DNA from: PFJX01 sp964542455
GTDB lineage: Bacteria; Pseudomonadota; Gammaproteobacteria; Burkholderiales; Thiobacillaceae
Direction: 5' to 3'
DNA length: 64,000 nucleotides
Assembly: GCA_964542455.1 (NCBI GenBank)
Contig: CAZIUC010000002.1
Location: forward strand, 186,001-250,000
The notes below the pieces were generated by a model. It did not search any database. It was not told the origin of the DNA and was given only the letters and a program-made list of their open reading frames with translations. Shown in pieces: positions 17,705 to 26,189 of this stretch (position 1 is its first letter; the number at the start of each line of letters is the position of its first letter). The position numbers and the translations under genes were made by a program.

Positions 17705-18103
17705 CTACTCGGTCAGGCCCATGAGCGCCATGTAGTCAGGCGCGCCATAGAGGCGCTGGCTGTCTTCCTCTTGGCTGGACAGGCTCACACGCAGCATCCA
17801 GGCGTCGCCGTTGGGGTCCTGGTTGACCAGGCCCGGCGTGCGGCGGAGGTTGGGATTGACCTCCAGTACCTTGCCGTTGGCGGGCGCGATCATGTCGGAG
17901 ACCGCCTTGCTGGACTCGATGGTACCGAGTGGGGTATCGCGTTTGATGCTGGCGCCGACCCTGGGCAGATCGACGAACATGATCTTGCCGAGTTGTTTCT
18001 GGGCATGGTGATTGACGCCGACCAGGGCCTCGCCGTTTTCCAGCAGCTTCAGCCAGAGGGCCTCGCGGTGATAAAGGCGATCATCAGGGTAGTTGGCTGA
18101 CAT
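17705..18103 (-). CDS. Lipoyl carrier protein, glycine-cleavage H-protein-like
   Basis: 132 residues, about GcvH length. Seen: VGVNHHAQKQLGKIMFVDLP, then the lipoylation site in GTIESSKAVSDMIAP (GcvH norm is ESVKAASD with the modified lysine), and NGKVLEVN. The fold is that of a swinging lipoyl-arm carrier in the cytoplasm. GcvT and GcvP are absent, so glycine cleavage is not supported by context. Bacteria with the sulfur-oxidising Hdr-like system use related lipoate-binding carriers (LbpA), but no hdr genes are visible here. The start overlaps the end of the dihydrolipoamide dehydrogenase gene by 20 bp, so the two are translationally linked. Confidence 0.85.
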   Translation of the reverse strand: MSANYPDDRLYHREALWLKLLENGEALVGVNHHAQKQLGKIMFVDLPRVGASIKRDTPLGTIESSKAVSDMIAPANGKVLEVNPNLRRTPGLVNQDPNGDAWMLRVSLSSQEEDSQRLYGAPDYMALMGLTE

Positions 18104-19499
18104 GCTGAACCTCCTCGCGTTTCATGGGTTTATGCACGGCCTGGCCGAGGCAATCCTCGGCGGCTTCCAAAATGGCTTCGGACAAGGTGGGGTGGGCGTG
18201 CACGGTATGGGTGATGGCGTGGATGGTGGCGCCCTGGCGCAGGAGTACCGCCCCCTCGTGCACCATGTCGGAGGCGTGGGCGCCGATCAAGTGGAGCCCG
18301 AGGAGGCGGCCGCTGATGCGATCAGCGACGACTTTGGCCATGCCGGTCAATTCGCCCATGGCCTGCGCCTTGCCCAGGCCGCGCAGATCGAAGCGGCCGC
18401 AACTGACGGCATGGCCCTGGGCGCGGGCGGCCTGCTCGCTGAGTCCGACCGAGCCGATTTCCGGCATGGTGAACACCGCCCACGGGATGATCTCTTCGTT
18501 GAGCGGCTCGGGCTCCAGCCCGAGGGCATGATCCACCGCCAGGCGCGCCTGGGCCGAAGCGGCATGGGCCAGGGCAAGACGTCCGTTGACGTCACCGACG
18601 GCGTACAAGCCATCGAGATTGGTGCGCATGGTGGCGTCGGTGACGATCTCGCCGCGCCCACCCAGACGCACACCGGCTTCTTCCAGCCCCATGCCCGCGC
18701 TGTTGGCGCGCCGTCCGACCGCGACCAACGCCCGCTCGGCGCTGGCGTGCGGGCGTCCTTCGACATAGGCGGTGACGCCTTCCGCGCCGATTTCCAGGCG
18801 CTCCACCGCGGAACTGTCGAGGAATTCGATGCCGCGCTTGCGCATCTCCCGCGCCACCACGTTGGCGATCTCATGATCGAGGAAAGGCAGCGGCCGGTCG
18901 CCCATGGCGGCCAGGGTGACTTCCACCCCCAGGGTTTGCATGATGAAGGCGAATTCGCAAGCAACCACGCCATCTCCGACGATGAGCAGCGAACGCGGCA
19001 GATCATCCCAACGCAGCAGATCGTCGCTGGTCACGATACGGTTGCCGTCCACCGCCATGCTGGCCGGACGGATGGGCGAGGAGCCGGTCGAAATCAACAC
19101 CGCGTCGGCGTGGATCGGCCCGGCCCCTTCCACGCTCACGGTTCTGCCATTGACGATGCGGCCGAACCCCTGAATGTGTTCGACCTTGCGGTCGGCCATC
19201 AGGCCGTCGATGCCACGACCCAACATATCGATCACCCGACTGGCCTTGTCGCGCAGCCGCGGCCAATCCGCCTCGATCGGGCCGGCGATGGAAAGACCGT
19301 AGGAATCGGCGCGACGTATTTTGTCGAGCAGGTTGCACACCTCCACCAGTGTCTTGGTGGGGATGCAGCCGCGATGCAGGCAAGTGCCGCCCAGGGGATG
19401 CGGATCGATGAGGGTGACCCGGGCACCCAGGGCGGCGGCGTGTGAGGCCGCGACGTAGCCGGCGGGGCCGCCGCCGAGAATGGCGATATGTTTGCTCAT
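18084..19499 (-). CDS. lpdA: Dihydrolipoamide dehydrogenase
   Basis: 471 residues from the ATG at 19499; the longer upstream frame lacks conserved sequence. FAD motif IAILGGGPAGYVAASHAAAL, redox disulfide in GGTCLHRGCIPTK, NAD motif around LLIVGDGVVACEFAFIM, central GLYAVGDVNG, and the interface His-Glu catalytic pair in HAHPTLSEAILEAAED. All parts needed for reoxidising dihydrolipoamide with NAD are present. Normally it serves 2-oxoacid dehydrogenases or glycine cleavage; here its neighbour is a stand-alone lipoyl carrier that overlaps its 3' end, so it is probably dedicated to that carrier. Confidence 0.93.
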   Translation of the reverse strand: MSKHIAILGGGPAGYVAASHAAALGARVTLIDPHPLGGTCLHRGCIPTKTLVEVCNLLDKIRRADSYGLSIAGPIEADWPRLRDKASRVIDMLGRGIDGLMADRKVEHIQGFGRIVNGRTVSVEGAGPIHADAVLISTGSSPIRPASMAVDGNRIVTSDDLLRWDDLPRSLLIVGDGVVACEFAFIMQTLGVEVTLAAMGDRPLPFLDHEIANVVAREMRKRGIEFLDSSAVERLEIGAEGVTAYVEGRPHASAERALVAVGRRANSAGMGLEEAGVRLGGRGEIVTDATMRTNLDGLYAVGDVNGRLALAHAASAQARLAVDHALGLEPEPLNEEIIPWAVFTMPEIGSVGLSEQAARAQGHAVSCGRFDLRGLGKAQAMGELTGMAKVVADRISGRLLGLHLIGAHASDMVHEGAVLLRQGATIHAITHTVHAHPTLSEAILEAAEDCLGQAVHKPMKREEVQHVSQLP

Positions 19500-19576
19500 G
19501 GGAAACTCCTGGTAAGCGGGGTAATCCGCGCCGCGTGTGGCGCCGACTGGCGGCCGTTGCCACACGCGAAACGGCA

Positions 19577-20119
19577 TCAGGCCGGCACGGCTTCCAGTTC
19601 CATGAGTTGGCCGTTGATGGTGACACTGCCGCTTACCTCGATCGCGCGCACCAGGGTATCCATCACCGGGCAGTGGCTTTCCACGGTCCGCACCAGCTTC
19701 ATCAGGGTTTCGGTGTCGGCCGGGCTGTCCACCTCGGTCTCGAAAATTATCTTCTGATAGCCGGGGGGAATGGCGGCATCCATGCCGAACAGGCCGCGCA
19801 GGTCGAGATAGCCGCGCAGGTTGACCTTGACGCTGTTGAGTTGCACGCCCATCACCGAGGCGTAGGCGCTGTACATGATTTCCTGGCAGGCACCCAGCGC
19901 CACCAGCAGCAGTTCCACCGGATTGGCGGCGCTATCGGCACCACCCAGTTCGGGCGGTTCATCAACGAAGATAGTGGGAAAGTCGCGCACTTTGGCGCTG
20001 CAACGCACGTCCTCTTCGAGCTGAGTGTCGGCGCGAAACACGACTTTGGCGGCAGCGGTGTTGTCCTGGATGCCCGCGATGGACTGCATCAGGGCGGCTT
20101 TTACGGATTCTTGTGACAT
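19577..20119 (-). CDS. OsmC/Ohr-family protein
   Basis: 180 residues from the ATG at 20119. Two cysteines in the family positions: LVALGACQEIMYSAYA and ESHCPVMDT. These are the peroxidatic and resolving cysteines of OsmC/Ohr thiol-dependent peroxidases. Ohr-type enzymes are reduced by lipoylated proteins and dihydrolipoamide dehydrogenase, which is exactly what the next two genes encode. The protein is longer than typical Ohr (about 140) and lies nearer the OsmC/YhfA-like branch. It is the first gene of the operon, 77 bp before lpdA. Role: peroxide, or sulfur-species, reduction in the cytoplasm (inference). Confidence 0.85.
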   Translation of the reverse strand: MSQESVKAALMQSIAGIQDNTAAAKVVFRADTQLEEDVRCSAKVRDFPTIFVDEPPELGGADSAANPVELLLVALGACQEIMYSAYASVMGVQLNSVKVNLRGYLDLRGLFGMDAAIPPGYQKIIFETEVDSPADTETLMKLVRTVESHCPVMDTLVRAIEVSGSVTINGQLMELEAVPA

Positions 20120-20242
20120 GGCCTGTCTCCTCGTTGACACGGTGGAGCGGGCCGGCAATGTCCGGCTCCGCTGAGGAGAATTAAAGGCTTGTGGACGTGG
20201 GAAAAACATTCGGACGAATCGGTGCCCGAGGGGGGAATTACC

Positions 20243-20929
20243 CTATCTCGTGCCCGGACTAGTTCTCGTATAGGCCGCCTGGCCGGCCGCTTTCTCGGCC
20301 CCCAGGCTGTCTTCGTCAGTAACCAGGCCGAGGCGAACGAACATGCGCACCAACTCGGAAAGTGAACTGGCGCGCATCTTTTCCATGACGTTGGCGCGAT
20401 GTGATTCGACGGTCTTGTGGCTCAGTCCCAACTCGATGGCGATGACCTTGTTGGCCTTGCCGGTCACCACCAGTGCCGCCACCTCCCCCTCACGCGGCGT
20501 AAGTTGTCGATAAGCGGCCTGGATACGGGCGAGTTGAACGTGTTCCCGACGCCGTTGCCGGCACATTTCCAGGGCATGCTGGATGCGATCCAGCATCGTC
20601 TGGTCGTTGTAGGGTTTTTGCAGAAAGTCCACCGCGCCGCCGCGTATGGCACGCACCGCCATGGGGATGTCGCCATGCCCGGTGACGATGATCACCGGCA
20701 AGCACCAGTCCTGCGCTTTCAGATGCTCCTGCAACTCCATGCCGCTCATGCCGGGCATGCGCACGTCCAGCACCAGACAACCGGGCACGGTGCGGTCGCA
20801 GGCCGCCGTGAATTCACGCGCCGAGGCGTAGCAGCGCACCTTGTGCCCCACAGATTCCAGCAGCCAGCGCAGGGATTCCCGCGCCGCCTCGTCGTCGTCC
20901 ACCACGAATACGGTTTCTTGCTCAGTCAT
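20243..20929 (-). CDS. FixJ/NarL-type response regulator 1
   Basis: 228 residues. Receiver domain at residues 1-125: VFVVDDDEAARESLRWLL, phospho-acceptor Asp in CLVLDVRMPGMSG, IIVTGHGD, and the conserved Lys in FLQKPYN. C-terminal LuxR-type helix-turn-helix: LTPREGEVAALVVTGKANK then TVESHRANVMEKM. It overlaps the 3' end of the kinase gene by 8 bp, so the pair is cognate. The unit lies downstream of the hydroxylase-globin-reductase genes on the same strand; regulation of that operon or of the OsmC operon next door is inferred. The C-terminal tail beyond the DNA-binding domain is not conserved. Confidence 0.92.
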   Translation of the reverse strand: MTEQETVFVVDDDEAARESLRWLLESVGHKVRCYASAREFTAACDRTVPGCLVLDVRMPGMSGMELQEHLKAQDWCLPVIIVTGHGDIPMAVRAIRGGAVDFLQKPYNDQTMLDRIQHALEMCRQRRREHVQLARIQAAYRQLTPREGEVAALVVTGKANKVIAIELGLSHKTVESHRANVMEKMRASSLSELVRMFVRLGLVTDEDSLGAEKAAGQAAYTRTSPGTR

Positions 20930-22202
20930 GTCTCAGGTTCTCCTCGATGCCCGGCAGGTCGAAACGGAACGTGAGCCCCGGGCCGGGCTCGTTGTAGAAA
21001 GCCAGCAGGCTGCCGCCATGCGCTTCGACGATGGAGCGGCAGATCGGCAACCCCATGCCCATGCCGTTGGCCTTGGTTGTGTAAAAGGGTTCGTAAATCT
21101 GGTTGAACGTTTCCCGTGGCACTTCCGGCCCGGCATCGCGGATTTCCAGGTTGGCCACGCCACGTTCATCCGGGAACGCGCGGATACTGAGATGGCGCCG
21201 CTCCGGCGCCACCTCGTCCATCGCCTCCACCGCGTTGCGCGCCAGATTCAGGATGACCTGCTCGATCTGGATGGCATCGCCCATGACCAGCGGCAGGCCG
21301 GCAACCACTTCCAGTTCCACCCGCACCTGATGCTGGCGGGCCTCCGGTTCCGCGATCACCATGGCCTCGCGCAAAACAACGCGCAAATCCACGGGACGGG
21401 GTCGGTGTTCGTCCTTGCGCACGAACTTGCGCAGGCCGCGGATGATGTCGCCGGCCCGCTCCGCCTGGCCGCACACGTGCTCCATGGCCTGGGCAAGTTC
21501 GCCGGGGGAATCGTTGCCGGCGCGAATGCGGCGCAGGCAACCGCGCGAATAGTTGGCGATGGCGGCCAGGGGTTGATTGAGTTCGTGCGCCAGCCCGGAA
21601 GCCATCTCGCCCATGGTGGTCACCCGCGAGGCATGCGCCAGTTCGCGGTAATGCAGGCGTACCTCGTCCTCGGCATGCTTGCGCGCGGTGATATCGCGCG
21701 TGATGGCAAGCAGCGCGACCACCTTGTCGCGGCCGTCTCGCAGCGGCCCGACATGGGTTTCCATCCAGCGCCGGCGGCCTTTCAGGCTGATGATCTGAAA
21801 CTCCATGACCCCGGATTCACCAACGAACACGCGTTCGGACAAGGCACGGTAATCACCGCGAAACTCCGGCGCGATGATGTTGTAGACCGAGGTGCCGATG
21901 ATCTCGCCGGGCTCGCTGGCCTCCACCAGATTGAGTCCGGCCGGGTTCATCTCCAGCAGGATGCCGTCCAGGCTCTGCAATTTCACGCATTCCGGCTCGG
22001 AAGCGATGATCTGGCGCAGGTGGTTCTCGTTTTCCGCCAACTTCTCCTCGGCCCGGCGCCGCTCGCCGATCTCCCCTTCCAGTACCCGTTTGGATTGGCC
22101 CAGACGCAGGTTGAGGCGGATGACATAAGCCAGCACGGCCGCCATCAGGCCGAGTGTCGGCAACAACAACGCCCAGGCGGGCAAGAAGGAAGCGAAAGGC
22201 AA
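20922..22202 (-). CDS. PAS-containing sensor histidine kinase 1 (FixL-like)
   Basis: 426 residues. One N-terminal membrane segment (ALLLPTLGLMAAVLAYVIRL), a short coiled coil, a PAS domain at about 55-175 (GILLEMNPAGLNLVEA to VALLAITRDITARKHAEDEV), HisKA with phospho-acceptor His in MASGLAHELNQPLAAI, and a HATPase with N box LNLARNAVEAM and glycine-rich GMGMGLPICRSIVEAHGGSL. No heme-ligating residue can be assigned in the PAS domain by eye. It transphosphorylates regulator 1. The upstream gap 22203-22400 holds a candidate operator with GTGACA words. Confidence 0.92.
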   Translation of the reverse strand: MPFASFLPAWALLLPTLGLMAAVLAYVIRLNLRLGQSKRVLEGEIGERRRAEEKLAENENHLRQIIASEPECVKLQSLDGILLEMNPAGLNLVEASEPGEIIGTSVYNIIAPEFRGDYRALSERVFVGESGVMEFQIISLKGRRRWMETHVGPLRDGRDKVVALLAITRDITARKHAEDEVRLHYRELAHASRVTTMGEMASGLAHELNQPLAAIANYSRGCLRRIRAGNDSPGELAQAMEHVCGQAERAGDIIRGLRKFVRKDEHRPRPVDLRVVLREAMVIAEPEARQHQVRVELEVVAGLPLVMGDAIQIEQVILNLARNAVEAMDEVAPERRHLSIRAFPDERGVANLEIRDAGPEVPRETFNQIYEPFYTTKANGMGMGLPICRSIVEAHGGSLLAFYNEPGPGLTFRFDLPGIEENLRHD

Positions 22203-22317
22203 TGACGTCTCCGGAGCGGGAAGAAGAAATTTCTTCGACGTCTCTCACCAGCAAGAAACGCACCCGCAACGGCAAGCCCGGCATAGCGCGGTTACGTGAC
22301 GGGAAGCGCGCGGACGC

Positions 22318-22350
22318 TGTCACCAGACTGACACACGTCGGGTGTGACAC
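22318..22350. promoter_or_regulatory. TGTCA/TGACA operator-like cluster before kinase 1
   Basis: TGTCA at 22318-22322 faces TGACA (from 22329), and ACAC-ACGTCGG-GTGTGACAC closes at 22350. It lies 116 bp upstream of the kinase 1 start, between that gene and the reductase stop, and shares the GTGACAC word with the perfect palindrome at 48114-48134. It could alternatively form a weak hairpin ending the reductase transcript. Confidence 0.35.
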
Positions 22351-22400
22351 TTCGTCCCGTTGACGAAAGGAGCCGGCGCTACATGCCCGCGCGATTGCCG

Positions 22401-23468
22401 CTAGCGCCGCCCGCCCCGCATGTGCGAGGCGTCGAGGAACTTGTCGTAGAAGATGTTTTCATGGCTCACTCCGGCGCGGGTCAGGCATTCGATGGCGCTG
22501 TCGATCATCGCCGGCGGCCCGCACAGATAGGCATGGCTGTTGGGCATATCCAGGGTTTGCGTCGCCAGGACGTCCGTGCAGTGGCCACGCGGGCCCTTCC
22601 AGTCGCTGCCATCCGGTTCGCGCGACAACACCGGGATGAAGTTGAAGTGACCATTGCCGCGCGCCTTGATCTGCTTCATTTCTTCCAGGCAGTAAAGATC
22701 TTCACGGGTACGCGCGCCGAACACATAGGTGACCTGACGCTGAAAGCCTTGTCGCGACACCTGTTCCAGCAACGACTTGATCGGCGCCATGCCGCTGCCG
22801 CCGGCGATGCACAGCATCGGCGCCGTCGATTCGCGCAGCCAGAACGAACCATAGGGACCGCTGACGCCGACCCGTTCGCCTTCTCGCTTGGCGCCATGCA
22901 GCCAGGTCGTCATCTCGCCGTCGGGCACATGACGGATGTAGAAACTGACGTGTCCAGGTTCTTCATTTTCCGGCGCGCTGGCAAAGGAATAGGAACGGGG
23001 GTTTTCGATCAAGCCGGGTACGGACAACTCGGCGTATTGCCCGGCCAGGTAGGCGGGCAGCGCTTCATCCAGGCGGATGCGAACTTCCAGGATGTCGTGT
23101 GTAAGCGGACGGGCCTGGGCGATCATCCCGGTCACGGTCTTGGGTTGCGACAGCGCGGTCGCGGGTTGATCCAGGGCGACCTCGATTTCGACATCGCCGC
23201 GCAAGCTGCTCTGGCAGGCCAGGATCATGCCGGCGTCCATTTCCTCGCCGCTGAGGACATAGCTGAAGTCGTTGAGCGGCTTGATCTTGCCACTGACCAG
23301 GCGGCACCTGCATTGTCCGCAACTGCCTACACGGCAGTTGTGCGGCCAGGCCAGACCCTGGTTGAGCGCGGCCTTGAGCAGGTTGTCGCCGGGCGCGACC
23401 TCGATGGTCGTGCCACTCGGCGAGATGCGCGCGCTATTGGGGCCCTTGCGGGAGAAAAAACCGAACAC
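22401..23468 (-). CDS. XylA-like NADH:ferredoxin reductase of hydroxylase (2Fe-2S, FAD, NAD)
   Basis: 355 residues from a GTG at 23468 with AAGGAG six bases upstream; the longer upstream frame is not needed. N-terminal plant-type 2Fe-2S domain: CRVGSCGQCRCR (C-x4-C-x2-C) and the fourth cysteine in ILACQSSL. FAD domain: NPRSYSFAS. NAD domain: CIAGGSGMAPIKSLLEQ and YLCGPPAMIDSAIE. This order and length match XylA of xylene monooxygenase and the methane or phenol hydroxylase reductases. It passes electrons from NADH to the di-iron hydroxylase encoded two genes upstream, with the globin gene between them. Confidence 0.92.
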   Translation of the reverse strand: MFGFFSRKGPNSARISPSGTTIEVAPGDNLLKAALNQGLAWPHNCRVGSCGQCRCRLVSGKIKPLNDFSYVLSGEEMDAGMILACQSSLRGDVEIEVALDQPATALSQPKTVTGMIAQARPLTHDILEVRIRLDEALPAYLAGQYAELSVPGLIENPRSYSFASAPENEEPGHVSFYIRHVPDGEMTTWLHGAKREGERVGVSGPYGSFWLRESTAPMLCIAGGSGMAPIKSLLEQVSRQGFQRQVTYVFGARTREDLYCLEEMKQIKARGNGHFNFIPVLSREPDGSDWKGPRGHCTDVLATQTLDMPNSHAYLCGPPAMIDSAIECLTRAGVSHENIFYDKFLDASHMRGGRR

Positions 23469-23521
23469 GGCGGACTCCTTGTGCGGGGCGAACGGGCGTC
23501 GCCTGGCGACGCCCGTTGCGA

Positions 23522-23908
23522 TTACAGATGGACGACCTGATCCTTCATGGAATACAGGATGCACAACACCTCATCCTTTTCCCGCTGGCCGGCCTTGTTC
23601 ATGTCCAGCGCCTTGAGCACGTCATCGCAGACCGCGATGAACTCGGCCTCGTTGATGTTCATGCCCTTGTGCGCGCTGATCATGTCCTTGCCGCTATAGG
23701 TTTCGGGTCCGCCGAAACCGGCGCAGCACAGTTCGGTGACCAGACGCTTGACGTTCACTGGATCGCTGGCGGCATAGCGATTGTTGATGATCGGGTTCTT
23801 GCAGTGGTTGTCCCAGATATCGGAGGCGATGGCCTCGATCCCTGGGCGGCCGCCCAGGCGGGCGTAGAGCGTGGCGTTTTGCACGATGGCTTCAGTGGGT
23901 GCGTTCAT
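23522..23908 (-). CDS. Truncated hemoglobin, group I
   Basis: 128 residues, the full length of a 2-on-2 globin. Seen: LYARLGGRPGIEAIASDIW at the start, a conserved helix with YAASDP, ELCCAGFGGPETYSGKDM, and the proximal heme histidine in SAHKGMNIN. Three further cysteines are unusual for the family. Truncated globins bind O2 or NO. Position between an oxygen-dependent hydroxylase and its reductase suggests O2 delivery or NO/peroxide protection for the hydroxylase (inference). It is 60 bp downstream of the hydroxylase stop and 53 bp upstream of the reductase start, on the same strand. Confidence 0.92.
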   Translation of the reverse strand: MNAPTEAIVQNATLYARLGGRPGIEAIASDIWDNHCKNPIINNRYAASDPVNVKRLVTELCCAGFGGPETYSGKDMISAHKGMNINEAEFIAVCDDVLKALDMNKAGQREKDEVLCILYSMKDQVVHL

Positions 23909-23968
23909 GGTCTTGCTCCTGTGATTGGGTTTGGCGTCGCCCCGTTGGGCGACGCCGGACTGCGCGAA

Positions 23969-25249
23969 TTACATTGCGTAGTTGACTTCCAGCTTCTTGC
24001 CGCGGATGGCATCCAGATCGACTTCGTAGCCCACCTTGCGGTTGATTTCCTGGGCGATCTTGCGCTCCTCGGGGCTGGCGAAATCGCGGTCCCAGATCGC
24101 CAGCTTCTTCTTGTAGACCGCGTGCCACAGGGGCGGCATCAGGGCCAGGACGAACTCGGTGTAGTAACCGATCATCGCGTTCGGCGCGCCCGAGGGCGAA
24201 GACTGGGTACCGACGCTGGACAGTTCCCAGAAGTGGGTTTCGCCGCGATCGTGGTGGTCGGCCTGGCGACCGATCTCGATGAATGCCCAACTGGTGAAGG
24301 CGTTGTCGTTGTCCCAGGAATGACGAAACTCGATGGGCTGGTTCTTCACCCGGATCAGGCCGTAATGCTCCATGTAGTTCAGGGCTTCAAGTTCGAAGTT
24401 GGAAATCACCCACACCACCAGCATCGCCGCGAGGCCCACCAGGACGCCATCCGTACCACCGGCGAGATAGCCGGCGCCGGTGAACAGGGCGACCGTCGGA
24501 ATGCTCATCAGGTAGCCGCGTATCCAGCGGTTGGACAGGGAGAAGAAGGACTTGCCCTGACGCTTCAGACGCTTTTTCTCGGTCAAGATGCCGAAGTAGG
24601 ACTGGCCGATGTGCGAGACCAGGAAGTGCATGTACAGGCTGCGGCCGCGCGGCGCGGTGGCCGGATCGGTATCGTCGCCCATCTTGTTGCCTTCCGGGCC
24701 CATCCAGGCGCGACCCAGCTCCAGGTGATGGTTGTAGACATGGGCGAAGCAGAAGTGCGCGGTGCCCGACAGCGCCATCATCATGCGTGAGATCAGGAAG
24801 CCGACACCCTTGGTATGCGCCAGTTCGTGACCGAACATGATGCCCAGGCCTTGATGCATACCGGCGCCGATGGTGGCGATGATCAAGCCCAGGCCGGTAA
24901 TGCCGTTCTCATACTCGTAGCCGTTCCACATCATGGTTTCGATCGGCACGCCGGCGACGTACTGATAGACCCGCCAGGCCAGCGCGATCTGGAGCGCGAC
25001 GAAGCTGATCAACTGGAAGTACATCATCAGGTTGAGCAGCGGACCGGAACCCACCGGCTGGCCTGATTTGTTGGTGGCCGCGCCCTTGGTATGGAAAGCG
25101 GAAGTGAGGGTATCCATGACGATGTTGAAGCCGAATATCCCCATGCCGACCCAGACCCAATCGCCGCCCATGAGAATGCCGAGCAGGCAGGCGAGGATGC
25201 CGAGTGGCGTGTACAGATAAACCAGATGTCCAAAGACGAGACTACGCAT
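23969..25249 (-). CDS. Membrane di-iron hydroxylase, XylM/AlkB family
   Basis: 426 residues from the ATG at 25249, which has AAGGAG eight bases upstream; the longer upstream frame has no support. Histidine boxes in order: HELAHTK, HVYNHHLELG, NYMEHYGL and RQADHHDRG, matching the AlkB/XylM/CymA family (HELGH, EHxxGHH, NYxEHYG, xxxDHH). Several hydrophobic spans mark an integral inner-membrane protein. It inserts O2-derived oxygen into a terminal methyl group of an alkane or methyl-aromatic. The paired reductase is XylA-like rather than a rubredoxin system, which favours a XylM-type branch. About 50 residues longer than XylM. Two FixLJ-type systems flank the operon. Confidence 0.9.
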   Translation of the reverse strand: MRSLVFGHLVYLYTPLGILACLLGILMGGDWVWVGMGIFGFNIVMDTLTSAFHTKGAATNKSGQPVGSGPLLNLMMYFQLISFVALQIALAWRVYQYVAGVPIETMMWNGYEYENGITGLGLIIATIGAGMHQGLGIMFGHELAHTKGVGFLISRMMMALSGTAHFCFAHVYNHHLELGRAWMGPEGNKMGDDTDPATAPRGRSLYMHFLVSHIGQSYFGILTEKKRLKRQGKSFFSLSNRWIRGYLMSIPTVALFTGAGYLAGGTDGVLVGLAAMLVVWVISNFELEALNYMEHYGLIRVKNQPIEFRHSWDNDNAFTSWAFIEIGRQADHHDRGETHFWELSSVGTQSSPSGAPNAMIGYYTEFVLALMPPLWHAVYKKKLAIWDRDFASPEERKIAQEINRKVGYEVDLDAIRGKKLEVNYAM

Positions 25250-25370
25250 GATGTGGCTCCTTTGTTCCTCAAATCGTGGGGTGATGGATGACGGTGTGTC
25301 CCACGTCCAGACCAGCGAAGGAGGGGGTGGCCGGAACACGAAACGCACCGTCTGAGGTGATTTATACGTG

Positions 25371-25426
25371 CCCGTGTCAGCGGTAAAAATCCGGAAAATT
25401 ACGGGAATATGCGTGGAATTACGGGG
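25371..25426 (-). promoter_or_regulatory. Hydroxylase operon promoter with two GTAATT direct repeats
   Basis: On the minus strand a TATAAA (25371-25376) can serve as -10, about 120 bp before the hydroxylase start. Upstream of it are two direct repeats read on the plus strand as TTACGGG at 25399-25405 and 25419-25425, exactly 20 bp (two helical turns) apart, extended as GGAAAATTACGGG and GGAATTACGGGG. The nearer one overlaps the -35 position, the usual place for a phosphorylated activator. Confidence 0.45.
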
Positions 25427-25505
25427 GCGTCCAAGGTTGTCGCCCAACGCCCGCCCAACGCCCGCCATACACACGGCATGCGCTCAAAGGCGCTTATCGC
25501 GTCGG

Positions 25506-25550
25506 CCGGCGATGCGGTTGGAGCAAGGCTTCCCCCCTTTTCAAAGAGAA
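25506..25550. repeat. Fragment of C-tract dispersed repeat
   Basis: GGCGATGCGGTTGGAGC followed by GGCTTCCCCCCTTTTCAAAG closely matches part of the repeat at 44855-45009 (GGTGATGCGGTTGGTGC ... TTCCCCCCTTATTCAAAGG). It is a truncated copy between the hydroxylase promoter and regulator 2. The rest of the 25250-25565 gap holds only the promoter described above. Confidence 0.65.
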
Positions 25551-25565
25551 AGAAACCGGGCCGGG

Positions 25566-26189
25566 TCACCCCTCCGGATCGGACTTCACCGCCAGCTCGA
25601 TCAACTGGCCCAGCGACCGCACGCCCATCTTGTCCATGATGTTGGCGCGATGGCCTTCCACGGTGCGCACCGAGAGATCCAGTTGCGCGGCGATGACCTT
25701 GTTCGGCTTGCCGTGGCGCAGCAGGTCGAGCACTTCCCGTTCACGCGGGGTCAACGCGGACAGGGTCTGGCTGGCCCGGCTGCGTTTGTCCTCCTGTCGC
25801 CAAAGCGTTTCGTATTTCTCCAGCGCGGCCTGAATGGCGTCGAGCAGGGCCTGGTCGTTGAAGGGTTTCTGGAGAAATTCGAAGGCGCCCGCCTTCATCG
25901 CCCGCACGGTGATCGGCACATCGCCATGGCCGGTGACGATGATCACCGGCAACTGGATGCCGGCCTGGACCAGCTTGTCCTGCAGATCCAGCCCGCTCAG
26001 GCCCGGCATGCGGATATCCAGCACCAGGCAACCGCGCATGCCGGGCTTGAAGGCGGCGAGGAACTCTTGCGCCGAGGCATAGGTTTTCGCATCGAGGCCG
26101 ACCTGCTGCGCCAGCCAGCGGATGGCGTCGCGCACCGCCGGGTTGTCGTCGACGATAAAGACGGTGGTTTTTTCAGGGCGATTTTGCAT
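25566..26189 (-). CDS. FixJ/NarL-type response regulator 2
   Basis: 207 residues from the ATG at 26189, the point where the receiver domain begins (TTVFIVDDNPAVRDAIRWLA). Phospho-acceptor Asp in CLVLDIRMPGLSG, IIVTGHGDVP, Lys in FLQKPFN. LuxR-type helix-turn-helix at the C-terminus: LTPREREVLDLLRHGKPNK, then TVEGHRANIMDKMG. It is clearly related to regulator 1 (20243-20929), so the two systems probably arose by duplication. It overlaps the kinase 2 gene by 17 bp and precedes the hydroxylase gene on the same strand by 316 bp. It is the likeliest activator of that operon (inference). Confidence 0.92.
   Translation of the reverse strand: MQNRPEKTTVFIVDDNPAVRDAIRWLAQQVGLDAKTYASAQEFLAAFKPGMRGCLVLDIRMPGLSGLDLQDKLVQAGIQLPVIIVTGHGDVPITVRAMKAGAFEFLQKPFNDQALLDAIQAALEKYETLWRQEDKRSRASQTLSALTPREREVLDLLRHGKPNKVIAAQLDLSVRTVEGHRANIMDKMGVRSLGQLIELAVKSDPEG

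Noticed and set aside
17705..18103. A complete glycine cleavage system
   Set aside because: GcvT and GcvP are absent on both sides; only the H-like carrier and Lpd are present, so glycine cleavage is not supported.
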